Shown here: in pieces, positions 34,501 through 43,663 of the stretch | Position numbering within the stretch: position 1 is the stretch's first letter | Layout of the letters: each line of letters begins with the position of its first letter | NCBI GenBank assembly: GCA_027308685.1 | Contig: DAIDEE010000007.1 | Span: forward strand, 62,001 to 126,000 | From: Acidocella sp. | Lineage (GTDB): Bacteria; Pseudomonadota; Alphaproteobacteria; Acetobacterales; Acetobacteraceae | Length of the DNA stretch: 64,000 bases | Direction of reading: 5' to 3' | Program-made: the position numbers and the translations under genes | The notes under the pieces: generated by a model | Databases searched by the model: none | The model's input: only the letters and a program-made list of their open reading frames with translations | What the model was told of the DNA's origin: nothing

Positions 34501-35042
34501 TCATTGGTTTCCTCAGCCAAAGCCATTATATGCTGGCGATGCGCGGGGTTTGAAAGCTCGACCTCGCGGGCCTCGCGCAGGCGACTGGCTGCATCGAAGT
34601 CATCTTCAAGTTTGAAGTGGGGAGATAATTCAGCTTCTAACGGAAACCGTCGTAATAATGATTGGCAAAATGCGTGAATAGTCCTGATATTCATTCCACC
34701 AGGCAAGTCCAGGACATCCGCAAATAATTTGCGGGCGGTGGCGCGTGATTTGGCGGTGGGGAGAACGTCAAGTTTGGTTAACTCTGAATCTAACCGCTCG
34801 TCGGATGACACGACCCACTCACCAAGCCGACGGTTTAACCTGATGGCCATTTCTGCCGCAGCGGCCTTGGTATAGGTCAGGCACAAAATTTTATCAGCCG
34901 GAGTGCCGCTCAGCATCAGTCGCAACAGCCGGTCGGTGAGCAGCTTGGTTTTGCCGCTACCAGCCGAGGCTGCAACGAAGGCAGAGACTTTTGGGTTGGA
35001 GGCGCTTAGTTGCTCCTGGTTTGCAATTTCAATTGCCGTCAT
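31584..35042 (-). CDS. addA: Double-strand break repair helicase-nuclease AddA
   Basis: A 1152-residue UvrD-type helicase with a C-terminal RecB-family nuclease. Motif I is ASAGSGKTKLLTDRLLRLML, motif II LLLDEVQDTAPAQWQ, motif V/VI region MTIHGAKGLQAPIV and RLLYVALTRAEDE; the nuclease motif is LIADYKTDR. With AddB it resects double-strand ends and loads RecA. The ATG at 35042 has AAGGAG 6 bases upstream and overlaps the addB stop by 14 bp. In-frame starts further upstream (to 35156) lie inside addB and are not supported. Confidence 0.95.
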   Translation of the reverse strand: MTAIEIANQEQLSASNPKVSAFVAASAGSGKTKLLTDRLLRLMLSGTPADKILCLTYTKAAAAEMAIRLNRRLGEWVVSSDERLDSELTKLDVLPTAKSRATARKLFADVLDLPGGMNIRTIHAFCQSLLRRFPLEAELSPHFKLEDDFDAASRLREAREVELSNPAHRQHIMALAEETNEVEFAALVAQFANENEIHSLLQQFTLDAIIAMQRAALNAPDTTQEQILIEAATLPREPHLIRAFSRFVELGNPSGAKWAQECLNWLAQDHGTRQVEWAEWIGAHFTGKGTRRVLTGYLGKKLTGERDALFMELDAEHARIEAIEEARRAARLASFNAHLLALVAPILQVDGAKKAEQAMLAYTDLITITLDLFKKPEDIAWILYKLDGGIDHLLLDEVQDTAPAQWQIADAIAGEFFAGKGARDLHRSIFAVGDPKQSIFSFQGADLESFQTYRKAFRDKVTSAGQQWLDGQLSVSFRSTEPILKLVDAVFAQGTACEGVCKPGSLHHQVSRIGQAGKAALWPLSKPATADALAAWDVPDDYALAESAKTALAAQIAAHIKTSLTSGVLLPSRHRKVTPGDFLILVRKRDELVTAITRACKTADIPIAGLDRMVLPEQQAVSDLLALCDALLLPRDDLAFGQFLVSPLGGLSDESLMSLALGRKNSLVAALFARRIERPDWAAAVGFFQTLLQQVDYISPYALLSEALGPLGGRAKLLQRLGPEAAEPIDEMLAEAQAHSRNNPASLQHFVASLRQSGASIKREAEAGGDMVRIMTIHGAKGLQAPIVILPDTTTVPKPRETLFRLPVPQQNIAVPIFCPRTELRSEAVTTAATENKVSQLAEYNRLLYVALTRAEDELIVCGAEGRQTPVAGCWYNFVKSAFLAMGAPPDAAGVHAYIVPQTARPDRAEVREGSTKTKLPPWTGAAPDWRAVPPSAETTRPEPLAPSRNTEDPAKRATAASPLGDGLLAAREARTTALARGRCVHALLQHLPDITASERPEAGRKYLAQPGAGLSATLQSQVLDSVLNILQQPDLAPLFGPGSKAEVPLAGVLGDVEIGGLVDRLVISDTAILIADYKTDRLPPKGPDAIPPAYLRQLAAYQAVLGQIFPAKHISCLLIWTENAVVMPVSAALLARHAPGNAQPSETSRSA

Positions 35043-37938
35043 TGTCGGCTCCTTCATCGCCCCATTCGCCGCGCCGTGATATACCTCTGAATGGGTCATC
35101 ATAAGTGGCACGGTCTGGGTGCGGTGCAGACAGATAAGCTGTGGCGGGGTTAGCAAATTTTTTAAATAACTTTGGCAGACGATCGGCCGCCTGGTCGATT
35201 ACGTCTCGCAAAACTTCAGGCTTCGCAAATACTGGTTTATTCTCACCACTTATGTGCCGGCCCGAGAGTTTCCAAAACGCAATTTCAGTCACGTCGCCTT
35301 TAAAGCGGTCCCCAAAGGCACCAGCCTCAGCCATTACCGCTTCCAGCGGTAATTGAGGTGCGGAGCCGGACATGACCTGTTTACCGTTGGGCGGCGTACC
35401 GGTTTTATAATCCATAATGAAAACGCTGCCATCCGGGCGCTTTTCAATCCGGTCAGCTCGGCCGATCAAGGTGAAAATCTCATCAACACCGAGCGTCGCT
35501 TCGGTTTCAACGGCAATGTCAGATGGTATGCCATTCTGCTGGCGGCGTTCGCGTTCGGCTTCTACAACCCAAAGCGCGATACGCTCGAGTCGCGCTTCCC
35601 ACCAATGCTGCAAGGCGGCACGCGGCCGTTCGGTTCGCATGGCCTTGTGCAAAGCAATGGTCAGACGTGCAGCGCAGTCGGGCGCTTCAAAATCTGGCGC
35701 AAGCGAAAAAAAATCAGCAAGCCCGGCATGGACGATATTGCCAAACTGGCTGGCGTCACTTTCCTCATCCAACTTATCAAGTTCACGAAACTTCAGAATT
35801 TTCCTGACATAAACTGCGTATGGATCTGCCATCAGCGTCGCGATATCGGAGATGCTGAGGCGGCGGGGGCGGTGATTTGCAGGAGGTTTGGGTGCCGGCT
35901 TGGGGTGTACGACGCGTGCGCTCGGCAGGTCGATTTGTGATGTCCATGATTCCGCAGGATGATGTTTAAGCCACAGATTATTGCCTGCCAGCAAAGCATC
36001 AAGCCTGGTGATCCAGCGGGCCGGAACAGCCGGGGCGCGTTCGCGCCTCACGGGCGCTGCCAATATCACTTTCGGACAACGGCAGCAGAGGCTAAAAAAA
36101 TCATGCGCGGCGAGTCCGGTTTGCTGCTCGGTTGACGGCAGGCCGGCGGCTTTGCGCATCGGACGGCTGAGCCACGGCCCAGGTTCCGTGATCGCAGGCC
36201 ATGTTCCCTCAACCAATCCGCCAAGAACCACCACATCGACCGTTTGCAAATCCGCCTCCTGCACGCCCCAAATAGCCACGCGGGGGTGTCCATCTTTGGT
36301 TCGGGGCTTTCGCACCACATGGCCGGTCAGCAGGGCGTCTAGCAGGTCGCCCAAATCAGCAGGAGCAATGTCTGGCAGAGTTTCCAACGTCGCCAGGGCC
36401 TCGATCAACAGCTCTGACAATGCCGATCCCGCTTCGCCATGCCACAATCGCGCCGCGCCAGCTTCGGCGCCGCTCGCGGCCAGATGTTCACCCGCTTCGA
36501 TCAAGCGGCGCAAAGCCTCAGCCGGGCCGAGAGCCTTTGGCAATCCGGTAACCGGACGAAGGCATAATTCCAGGCGGTCGAGAAAATCCAGTTCTGAATT
36601 TGCATTATTTTCAACCAGACGGAATTTTATGCCATCAAATCCTGGCGCGGGGCGCGGCCCGCGAAGTGCTGAAACTTCCAGCGCCCGTGCATGGTCGCGG
36701 CATATTTCAGGCGGCTCCCCCGCTGCGGCCAAAGGATGTTTCAATAACGTTAGTAAAGGCAGCGGTGCGAAATCGCTCACTGCCGCGCCCGCCAGAAGCC
36801 GCAGGAAAACCGCTGGTGGCGTATCGCTTAACGGTTCGCCGGCGCTATCGTCGGCGACGATGCCAAAGCGCCGAAGTGCCGCCGTTACCCGCATCGCGAG
36901 GCCACGATCAGGCGTCACCAATGCTGCGGTTTGCCCAGGCACGTCTAAGGCTTCCCGCAGTACCATGGCGATGGCGGTTGCCTCCTCGTGCTCGTCGCGC
37001 GTGGCGAGCCGGAATAGTCCAGATGCGTCTATTTGGGCCGGGCTTTGCCATTCGCCAAGCCGCGCTGCGGGCAGCAGAGCAAGAGATAAAAGCGCCCCAC
37101 GCCCTGCCGGTACTTGGCTCCGGGGAGACGGCCAAAGCTCGACCTCCTCGTGCCGCACGCCAAGCATGGTGAGGATATTCGCGATGCCGTTCTGAGCATG
37201 AACATCATCCACCTCGTCCCAGGCATCAGCGTGCATGGCCGCGTCGTATCCTGGCAAAATCACGGCACCTTGCGGCAACCCTGCAATGGTTTTGGCTAGC
37301 CGCCCAGCTGCCGGGGCTATATCGCGGGCTACAAACCAGACTTTATGTTCAGTTGGTTTATGTGCCCAGGCTTTGTTCTGAGACTTTATCAGTAAAATTT
37401 GCTGTTGGGCGGAATCGATCATGCCCATATCCGATAAAATTTCTGGCCATGATAGCGTAATGATCTCAAGAAATTCCAGCGTTGTCTGCCAGTGTCTTGC
37501 TAACTCGGCTCCGACGACTCGCACGAGCGCTGCGGCCAAGTCGATCTCCGAAATTGCGGCTTCGTCGAGCAACGCAGCCAAGTCTCCGGCTAATGACCAT
37601 GCATTATGAAGTTTTTTTGGAGCACCGTTTTGGCCGTGGCGTGCCAGAATTAACTTTGCCAGAATGGCTTGCCGCATCATGGCGGGCACAGCGGGGGGCA
37701 ATTCCAGGACACCGTTTAATGCCAAAGCCACGTCATCGAGCGCACCCAATGCGATGATGCGCGGCAATAGCAATGGTTTACCGTTATTGGCTTTTAGAAA
37801 AGCCCCCGCTAATGCTCGAGCGGCTCGCCGGCTTGGCAGAATGATCAGGCCATCACTGGCATCGCCGCCGGTTGCCAGCCAAGCCTGCGCCAAGGCAGGC
37901 AAAAACGCAGCATCAACCGGGAATGCGGCAACCCTCAC
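35029..37938 (-). CDS. addB: Double-strand break repair protein AddB
   Basis: A 969-residue partner of AddA. The N-terminal half is an inactivated helicase-like domain (LIILPSRRAARALAGAFL; LVTPDRGLAMRVTAALRRFGI), and the C-terminus holds a PD-(D/E)XK nuclease with GRADRIEKRPDGSVFIMDYKTGTPP and a trailing Gln motif (AP-QLPLEAVMAEAGAF). The four-cysteine iron-sulfur arrangement known in Bacillus AddB is not evident. Start and stop overlap its neighbours by a few bases, consistent with one operon murU-addB-addA. Confidence 0.93.
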   Translation of the reverse strand: MRVAAFPVDAAFLPALAQAWLATGGDASDGLIILPSRRAARALAGAFLKANNGKPLLLPRIIALGALDDVALALNGVLELPPAVPAMMRQAILAKLILARHGQNGAPKKLHNAWSLAGDLAALLDEAAISEIDLAAALVRVVGAELARHWQTTLEFLEIITLSWPEILSDMGMIDSAQQQILLIKSQNKAWAHKPTEHKVWFVARDIAPAAGRLAKTIAGLPQGAVILPGYDAAMHADAWDEVDDVHAQNGIANILTMLGVRHEEVELWPSPRSQVPAGRGALLSLALLPAARLGEWQSPAQIDASGLFRLATRDEHEEATAIAMVLREALDVPGQTAALVTPDRGLAMRVTAALRRFGIVADDSAGEPLSDTPPAVFLRLLAGAAVSDFAPLPLLTLLKHPLAAAGEPPEICRDHARALEVSALRGPRPAPGFDGIKFRLVENNANSELDFLDRLELCLRPVTGLPKALGPAEALRRLIEAGEHLAASGAEAGAARLWHGEAGSALSELLIEALATLETLPDIAPADLGDLLDALLTGHVVRKPRTKDGHPRVAIWGVQEADLQTVDVVVLGGLVEGTWPAITEPGPWLSRPMRKAAGLPSTEQQTGLAAHDFFSLCCRCPKVILAAPVRRERAPAVPARWITRLDALLAGNNLWLKHHPAESWTSQIDLPSARVVHPKPAPKPPANHRPRRLSISDIATLMADPYAVYVRKILKFRELDKLDEESDASQFGNIVHAGLADFFSLAPDFEAPDCAARLTIALHKAMRTERPRAALQHWWEARLERIALWVVEAERERRQQNGIPSDIAVETEATLGVDEIFTLIGRADRIEKRPDGSVFIMDYKTGTPPNGKQVMSGSAPQLPLEAVMAEAGAFGDRFKGDVTEIAFWKLSGRHISGENKPVFAKPEVLRDVIDQAADRLPKLFKKFANPATAYLSAPHPDRATYDDPFRGISRRGEWGDEGADNDGN

Positions 37939-38660
37939 GTGGTATTGCCAACTTCGCGGGCTTCAAGCACGGCATCGGCATGGGCGAGGTCTTCCGGGGT
38001 TGAGAGATGAAACCAAACCCCATCATGGACAATCGCGCCCAACCGCCCGTCAGCCAGCGCCCGATCCCACAGAAGATTCATGCTGAACGGCGCAGGCGGA
38101 GCTTCAGCAAACAAGGTTGGGCTGACAATCTGTATCCCGGCATATAAATACGGTGCGACGTCGCGTTCTTCGCGTCGTTTCAATTGGCCGCCGCGCGGCC
38201 AAAGGAAATCCCCCAGGCCGGTTTCGGCCATGGCGCCGGCCGTGCGTGCCAGCAGCAACATGGCATCGAGTTGTTTGGCATCAAATGCGTCGGCCAGGCG
38301 TGCCAGAGTGTCGGTTGGTCCATCGACCCAGAAGGCATCACCGTTGACCACGTAAAATGGCTCGTCCGGCAGCAGGTGTTTCGCTTGCATGGCCATAATG
38401 GCGCCGCCGGTGTCCAACAGCTGTGGCTCCCGGTTAAGCACCACGTCCGGTTGGTCCGCCAAAAACGCCCCGATCTGATCCGCCAGATAATGGGCATTTA
38501 CCACAATCTTCCGGACCCCGGTGGCTCGCAACCGCTCAAGCGCGTGCGCCAATATCGGGCGGCCCGCCAAGTGCAGTAACGGTTTTGGCGTGGTGAGGGT
38601 GAGCGGGCGCATCCGTGTCCCTAGTCCTGCGCTAAGAATGACTGCCGTATCAGGACGCAT
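37935..38660 (-). CDS. murU: Sugar-1-phosphate nucleotidyltransferase, MurU-like
   Basis: A 241-residue nucleotidyltransferase with the family start AVILSAGLGTRMRPLTLTTPKPLLHLAGRPI, the metal-binding ND in FYVVNGDAFWVDG, and LNREPQLLDTGGAI. Position upstream of addB and after tsaE matches the N-acetylmuramate alpha-1-phosphate uridylyltransferase of the peptidoglycan recycling shunt. The usual kinase partner amgK, normally just upstream, is absent here. Start taken at 38660 with AAGGTGG 4 bases before it; it overlaps the tsaE stop. Stops 4 bp into addB. Specificity is inferred from context. Confidence 0.78.
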   Translation of the reverse strand: MRPDTAVILSAGLGTRMRPLTLTTPKPLLHLAGRPILAHALERLRATGVRKIVVNAHYLADQIGAFLADQPDVVLNREPQLLDTGGAIMAMQAKHLLPDEPFYVVNGDAFWVDGPTDTLARLADAFDAKQLDAMLLLARTAGAMAETGLGDFLWPRGGQLKRREERDVAPYLYAGIQIVSPTLFAEAPPAPFSMNLLWDRALADGRLGAIVHDGVWFHLSTPEDLAHADAVLEAREVGNTT

Positions 38661-39093
38661 CGAACCACCTTGGATCACCTTGAAGCCTTATCTCACGGCC
38701 CGCCGGGTTGAGCGAGATGGTAATTGATAAACTGTTGAGTGGCATGTGGGCGCCGAGCCGCTCCGGCCATTCAACCAGCACAATTCCGCCACGCGCCTCA
38801 TCCCAGGCCAATTCCTCCAGCGCTTCAGGCCCGCTCAGCCGCCAAAGGTCGAAATGCCAGATGTTGCCATCGTGGTGTTCGTACATTTGTACCAGCGTGA
38901 AGGTGGGGCTGGGGACTTCGAGGACCGGGTTTTTGCAGCGCGCCCGGATGAAGGCGCGAGCAAAGGTGGATTTTCCAGCCCCCATGGGGCCGCGTAAGCA
39001 CAACACATCGCCCGGCCGCGCCCTGGTGGCCAGTTGTGCGGCCAATTCGGCTGTGACGGCTTCGTCGGGTGATATGAAATGCGAGTCGGACAT
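38650..39093 (-). CDS. tsaE: tRNA threonylcarbamoyladenosine biosynthesis ATPase TsaE
   Basis: A 147-residue P-loop protein with Walker A LRGPMGAGKSTFARAFIRA, the PSPTFTLVQMY block and the HFDLWRL motif typical of TsaE. With TsaB and TsaD it makes t6A37 in ANN-decoding tRNAs. It heads the tsaE-murU-addB-addA run. It is divergent from the ferredoxin-NADP reductase gene, 58 bp away. Confidence 0.95.
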   Translation of the reverse strand: MSDSHFISPDEAVTAELAAQLATRARPGDVLCLRGPMGAGKSTFARAFIRARCKNPVLEVPSPTFTLVQMYEHHDGNIWHFDLWRLSGPEALEELAWDEARGGIVLVEWPERLGAHMPLNSLSITISLNPAGREIRLQGDPRWFDAS

Positions 39094-39151
39094 AGACTAA
39101 GTTTCACCTGTTCCGCTTGATTGTGAAAGCGCTCTGCGGCACATCCATTAT

Positions 39152-40165
39152 ATGGGTGACACGATTAAAACGGATGTAGCAATTATTGGCGCAGGCCCCG
39201 TTGGCCTGTTCGCGGTGTTTGAGTGCGGCATGTTGAAGCTGCGCAGCGTGCTGGTTGACGCGCTCGGTGAGGTGGGCGGCCAGTGCGCTGCTTTGTACCC
39301 TGAAAAGCCGATCTATGACATTCCAGCCCATCCGGCGATCCAAGCGGCGGATTTGATTGTGAGTTTGGAGCAGCAAATCGCGCCGTTCCCGACGCCGCGT
39401 TTGTTGAACCGGCGGGTCGAGTCGCTGAGCGGCGCAGCGGGGGATTTTACCCTTACCACATCCGCAGGTGATACCATTCATGCCAAGGCGGTCATTATTG
39501 CTGCCGGCGCCGGCGCGTTTGGGCCAAACCGTCCGCCGTTGGAGGGGCTTGCCGCTTATGAGGAAACCGGCACGATCCAGTATTACGTAAAAAAACGTGA
39601 AGATTTCCGTGGCAAGCGGGTAGTGATCGCCGGTGGTGGTGATTCCGCCGTGGATTGGGCACTGGCGTTGAAGGACATTGCCGCTTCAATTCACGTTATC
39701 CATCGACGGCCCAAGTTCCGCGCTGCTCCTGAAACCGCCGCCCAACTTGATGCAGCGGCGGCTAAAGGTGAGATCGACCTTGTGATTCCCTACCAATTGC
39801 ATGCGTTACATGGTCTGGATGGTCATTTGACTCATGTTGAAGTCGCCGACCTCGATAATGTGACGAAGCACCTTGAAGCCGATGTTTTGCTGCCATTTTT
39901 CGGCCTGGCGATGGAACTGGGACCGATCGCTGATTGGGGGCTGGCGCTGGAGCGCCATCACCTGACCGTCACGCCCGCCACCTGCGAAACCTCGACCCCG
40001 GGTATTTTTGCGATCGGGGATATCGCCACCTACGCAGGTAAGCTGAAGCTCATTCTGCAAGGCTTTTCGGAAGCCGCGATGGCAGCACACGCCATTCACC
40101 CCATTGTGTTCCCCGACACCGCCCTGCATTTCGAGTATTCGACCAGCAAGGGCGTTCCCGGCTAG
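39152..40165 (+). CDS. Ferredoxin-NADP+ reductase, thioredoxin reductase-like
   Basis: A 337-residue FAD/NADPH protein. The FAD site is VAIIGAGPVGLFAVFECGM, the NADPH site VIAGGGDSAVDWALAL with IHRRPKFRAAP, and the second FAD motif GIFAIGDIATYAGKLKLI. The absence of a CxxC redox pair separates it from true thioredoxin reductase and assigns it to the TrxR-like ferredoxin/flavodoxin-NADP reductases, which supply reduced ferredoxin. It stops 4 bp before the convergent ssb stop. No good ribosome site is visible. Confidence 0.9.
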   Translation: MGDTIKTDVAIIGAGPVGLFAVFECGMLKLRSVLVDALGEVGGQCAALYPEKPIYDIPAHPAIQAADLIVSLEQQIAPFPTPRLLNRRVESLSGAAGDFTLTTSAGDTIHAKAVIIAAGAGAFGPNRPPLEGLAAYEETGTIQYYVKKREDFRGKRVVIAGGGDSAVDWALALKDIAASIHVIHRRPKFRAAPETAAQLDAAAAKGEIDLVIPYQLHALHGLDGHLTHVEVADLDNVTKHLEADVLLPFFGLAMELGPIADWGLALERHHLTVTPATCETSTPGIFAIGDIATYAGKLKLILQGFSEAAMAAHAIHPIVFPDTALHFEYSTSKGVPG

Positions 40166-40169
40166 GCTT

Positions 40170-40649
40170 TCAGAAAGGGATTTCGTCATCCATGTCGTTG
40201 CTCGGCCTGGTATCCCAGCCGCCACTGCTGGCAGGTTTGGCGGCGGGCTTCGCAGCGGCGGCGCGCGGCGCGTACTCCTCGCCACCAGCAGGGGCGTTGG
40301 GGTTGCGGTCGAGCAGCACCAGGTCGCCGCCAAAGCGGCCCAGCAGTACTTCGGTGGTGTATTTTTCGACCCCCGAATTATCAGTCCACTTGCGGGTTTG
40401 CAGCTTGCCTTCGAGGTAAACCTTCGAGCCTTTGTGGAGATATTTTTCCGCCACATCGGCCAACCGTTCGTTCATGATCACCACCCGGTGCCATTCGGTC
40501 TGTTCCTTGCGCTCGCCACTGGCTTTGTCGGTCCATGTATCGGAGGTGGCGAGGGTCAGGTTGACGATTTTCATGCCCGACTGCGCGTTACGCACCTCCG
40601 GCTCTTTGCCCAAATTACCAACAAGAATCACTTTATTGACACCGGCCAT
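40170..40649 (-). CDS. ssb: Single-stranded DNA-binding protein
   Basis: A 159-residue OB-fold protein beginning MAGVNKVILVGNLGKEPEVR and ending in the acidic tip DMDDEIPF that recruits repair and replication partners. The linker (about 115-150) is Ala/Pro-rich. It coats single-stranded DNA. It is divergent from uvrA, and the intervening 132 bp carry an SOS box, so ssb may also respond to DNA damage. Confidence 0.97.
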   Translation of the reverse strand: MAGVNKVILVGNLGKEPEVRNAQSGMKIVNLTLATSDTWTDKASGERKEQTEWHRVVIMNERLADVAEKYLHKGSKVYLEGKLQTRKWTDNSGVEKYTTEVLLGRFGGDLVLLDRNPNAPAGGEEYAPRAAAAKPAAKPASSGGWDTRPSNDMDDEIPF

Positions 40650-40754
40650 CTCTGCCTCCTGCTATTTCTGATTGTTGCATCGTTAACTCATTATCCCGAC
40701 GGAAACCAGCTTCATAAAATTTGCAGTTGCGGGAGGAGTCACCATATCTTATAA

Positions 40755-40769
40755 GAACATACTGGGAAC
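40755..40769 (+). promoter_or_regulatory. LexA (SOS) box upstream of uvrA
   Basis: GAACATACTGGGAAC is a perfect GAAC-N7-GAAC direct repeat, the LexA operator of alphaproteobacteria. It ends 12 bp before the uvrA start, so it would block the promoter or early transcription. The site lies in the uvrA-ssb divergent region and could affect both. Confidence 0.85.
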
Positions 40770-40781
40770 ATTAGAGCAAGC

Positions 40782-43658
40782 ATGGTAAAGTCAACAGGCG
40801 CTGGTTTCATTACCGTGCGCGGCGCACGTGAGCACAACCTCAAGAACATCGATATTGCCATACCGCGTGAGCAGTTGACGGTGATTACCGGGCTCTCAGG
40901 GTCAGGCAAGTCATCTCTGGCGTTCGATACCATCTACGCCGAAGGTCAGCGCCGGTATGTGGAGAGCCTGTCCTCCTACGCGCGGCAGTTTTTGGAACTG
41001 ATGGGCAAGCCTGATGTGGACTCGATCGAAGGCCTGTCACCGGCGATCTCGATTGAACAAAAAACCACGTCGAAAAACCCGCGTTCGACCGTGGGAACAG
41101 TCACCGAAATTCATGATTACATGCGCCTGCTTTGGGCCCGGGCTGGGGTGCCGTATTCGCCGGTGACGGGTCTGCCGATCGAGGCGCAGAGTGTCGCGCA
41201 GATGGTGGACCGCGTGATGGCGATGCCTGAGGGCACCAAATTATTGCTGTTGGCGCCGATTATTCGTGACCGCAAGGGTGAATACCGCAAGGAACTAGCC
41301 GAGTTGCAACGCCGTGGTTTCACCCGCGCTAAGGTTGACGGCAAACTTTATGAAATCGATCAGGTTCCCGCGCTGAATAAAAAGCTCAAGCACGAAATTG
41401 AGGCGGTGGTGGATCGCATTGTGGTACGCTCTGGCATTGAAAAGCGGCTGGCTGATTCATTCGAGACGGCCTTGGGGCTCTCCGATGGCATCGTGTATGC
41501 GGAAGGAGCCGACGATGCAGCCCGAACGGTATTTTCCTCGCGCTTTGCCTGTCCGGTTTCCGGCTTCAGCATCGAGGAAATCGAACCGCGGCTCTTCTCA
41601 TTCAACTCGCCGCACGGCGCCTGTCCGGTGTGCGATGGCTTGGGCGCTGAGACCTTCTTTGACCCGCATCTGGTGGTGCCCGATGAGCAGCGGGCGCTCA
41701 ATGAAAGTACCGTGCTGCCATGGGCGAACGCGCAATCGCCCTATTACGACCAAACGCTTGCCAGCCTGGCCAAACATTTTAACGTGAAGATGACGACCCC
41801 GTGGGAGGCCTTGCCCGAGCACGTGCGAGACGCCATTCTCTTTGGTACCGGCAAGCAGGTCGTTGAGTTTACCTATAAGGACACAGCGCGGGCCTATAAG
41901 GTTGAAAAGCCGTTTGAAGGCGTCATTAAAAACCTCGAGCGCCGGTTACGGGAAACCGATTCCGCTTGGGTGCGGGAGGAATTATCGCGTTACCAAGCGC
42001 ATCGCCCCTGCGGCACATGCCACGGTGCCCGCTTGAAGCCGGAGGCCTTGGCGGTCAAAATCGCCGGAAACAACCTGGCTGAGGTGGCGGAGCTCTCAAT
42101 CGCCAAGGCGCATGATTGGTTTGCGGGCGTCGATCGAACACTCACGCCGCAGCGCCGTGAAATCGCCCGGCGTATTTTACGCGAGATCAACGACCGCTTA
42201 CAGTTTCTTGTTGATGTGGGCTTAAGTTATCTCACTTTGGCCCGAGGCTCGGCAACACTCTCGGGTGGTGAAAGCCAGCGCATCCGGCTGGCCAGCCAGA
42301 TCGGCTCCGGTCTGACCGGGGTTTTATATGTGTTGGATGAACCATCCATTGGCCTGCACCAGCGTGATAACGAACGCTTGCTTGGCACGCTGCAGCGTTT
42401 GAAAAATCTTGGCAATACAGTGCTGGTCGTTGAGCATGACGAAGACGCCATCCGCAGCGCTGATCATCTGATCGACATGGGGCCCGCCGCAGGCATGAAT
42501 GGCGGTTATGTGGTGGCTGAAGGCACGCCGGCGGAAGTGGCGGCGAACCCTAAATCCGTTACCGGGGATTATCTGTCTGGCCGAAAAATGATCCCGGTAC
42601 CCAACCCCAGGCGGCCCATCAAAACAGACCGCATGATTAAAATTATTGGTGCTCGCGGCAATAATTTAAAAGAAGTCACGGCAGCTTTCCCGTTAGGCGT
42701 ATTTACCTGCGTCACCGGCGTTTCGGGCGGTGGTAAATCCACTTTGGTTATCGACACACTCTACAAAGCTGTCTCCCGGCGCTTGATGGGTTCCGGGGAA
42801 GTGCCGAGCGCTTTCGATAAATTGGAAGGTCTCGAGCAGCTCGATAAAATCATCGATATTGATCAATCACCGATCGGCCGCACGCCACGCTCCAACCCGG
42901 CAACCTACACAGATTTATTCGCGCCCATCCGCGACTGGTTTTCTGAAATGCCGGAAGCCCGGACCCGTGGCTACAAGCCTGGCCGCTTCAGTTTCAATGT
43001 CAAAGGCGGGCGCTGTGAGGCTTGCCAGGGTGACGGCGTTTTAAAAATTGAAATGCACTTTCTGCCGGACGTGTTCGTGACCTGCGATACGTGCAAAGGC
43101 AAGCGCTATAACCGCGAAACCTTGGAAGTGAAATTCCGCGAAAAATCGATCGCGGATGTGTTGGATATGACCGTTGATGAAGCCAAAGAGTTCTTCAAGG
43201 CAGTCCCTAAAATTCACGACCGTCTCAGCATCCTGCAAAAAGTTGGCCTTGGCTATATCAGCCTTGGTCAGCAGGCAACGACGCTCTCCGGCGGTGAGGC
43301 GCAGCGCATCAAACTCTCGAAAGAACTCGCCAAGCGTCCTACGGGACGGACATTGTATATCCTGGACGAGCCGACAACCGGCCTGCATTTCGACGATATT
43401 CGTAAACTGCTCGATGTGCTGCACGCGTTGGTTGACGCAGGCAACACCATCATCGTCATTGAGCATAATCTCGAAGTCATCAAGACGGCGGACCATGTGA
43501 TTGATCTGGGCCCTGAAGGTGGCGACGGCGGAGGGCGCATCGTCGCCACGGGGACGCCTGAGGAAATTGCCGCCAATCCTAGGAGTCACACTGGCCGGTT
43601 TTTGGCCCCGTTATTGGTGCCGGTGAAGCCGGCGCGTGCCAAAAGGAAGGCCGGCTGA
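40782..43658 (+). CDS. uvrA: Excinuclease ABC subunit A
   Basis: A 958-residue DNA damage recognition ATPase. It has two ABC modules: Walker [17 protein letters not shown] and [18 protein letters not shown], signatures [15 protein letters not shown] and [15 protein letters not shown]. Zinc fingers are visible at [16 protein letters not shown] and CEACQGDG...CDTCKG. With UvrB and UvrC it performs nucleotide excision repair. A perfect LexA box directly precedes it. It is convergent with the methyltransferase gene, 5 bp away. Confidence 0.98.
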   Translation: MVKSTGAGFITVRGAREHNLKNIDIAIPREQLTVITGLSGSGKSSLAFDTIYAEGQRRYVESLSSYARQFLELMGKPDVDSIEGLSPAISIEQKTTSKNPRSTVGTVTEIHDYMRLLWARAGVPYSPVTGLPIEAQSVAQMVDRVMAMPEGTKLLLLAPIIRDRKGEYRKELAELQRRGFTRAKVDGKLYEIDQVPALNKKLKHEIEAVVDRIVVRSGIEKRLADSFETALGLSDGIVYAEGADDAARTVFSSRFACPVSGFSIEEIEPRLFSFNSPHGACPVCDGLGAETFFDPHLVVPDEQRALNESTVLPWANAQSPYYDQTLASLAKHFNVKMTTPWEALPEHVRDAILFGTGKQVVEFTYKDTARAYKVEKPFEGVIKNLERRLRETDSAWVREELSRYQAHRPCGTCHGARLKPEALAVKIAGNNLAEVAELSIAKAHDWFAGVDRTLTPQRREIARRILREINDRLQFLVDVGLSYLTLARGSATLSGGESQRIRLASQIGSGLTGVLYVLDEPSIGLHQRDNERLLGTLQRLKNLGNTVLVVEHDEDAIRSADHLIDMGPAAGMNGGYVVAEGTPAEVAANPKSVTGDYLSGRKMIPVPNPRRPIKTDRMIKIIGARGNNLKEVTAAFPLGVFTCVTGVSGGGKSTLVIDTLYKAVSRRLMGSGEVPSAFDKLEGLEQLDKIIDIDQSPIGRTPRSNPATYTDLFAPIRDWFSEMPEARTRGYKPGRFSFNVKGGRCEACQGDGVLKIEMHFLPDVFVTCDTCKGKRYNRETLEVKFREKSIADVLDMTVDEAKEFFKAVPKIHDRLSILQKVGLGYISLGQQATTLSGGEAQRIKLSKELAKRPTGRTLYILDEPTTGLHFDDIRKLLDVLHALVDAGNTIIVIEHNLEVIKTADHVIDLGPEGGDGGGRIVATGTPEEIAANPRSHTGRFLAPLLVPVKPARAKRKAG

Positions 43659-43663
43659 GCAAT

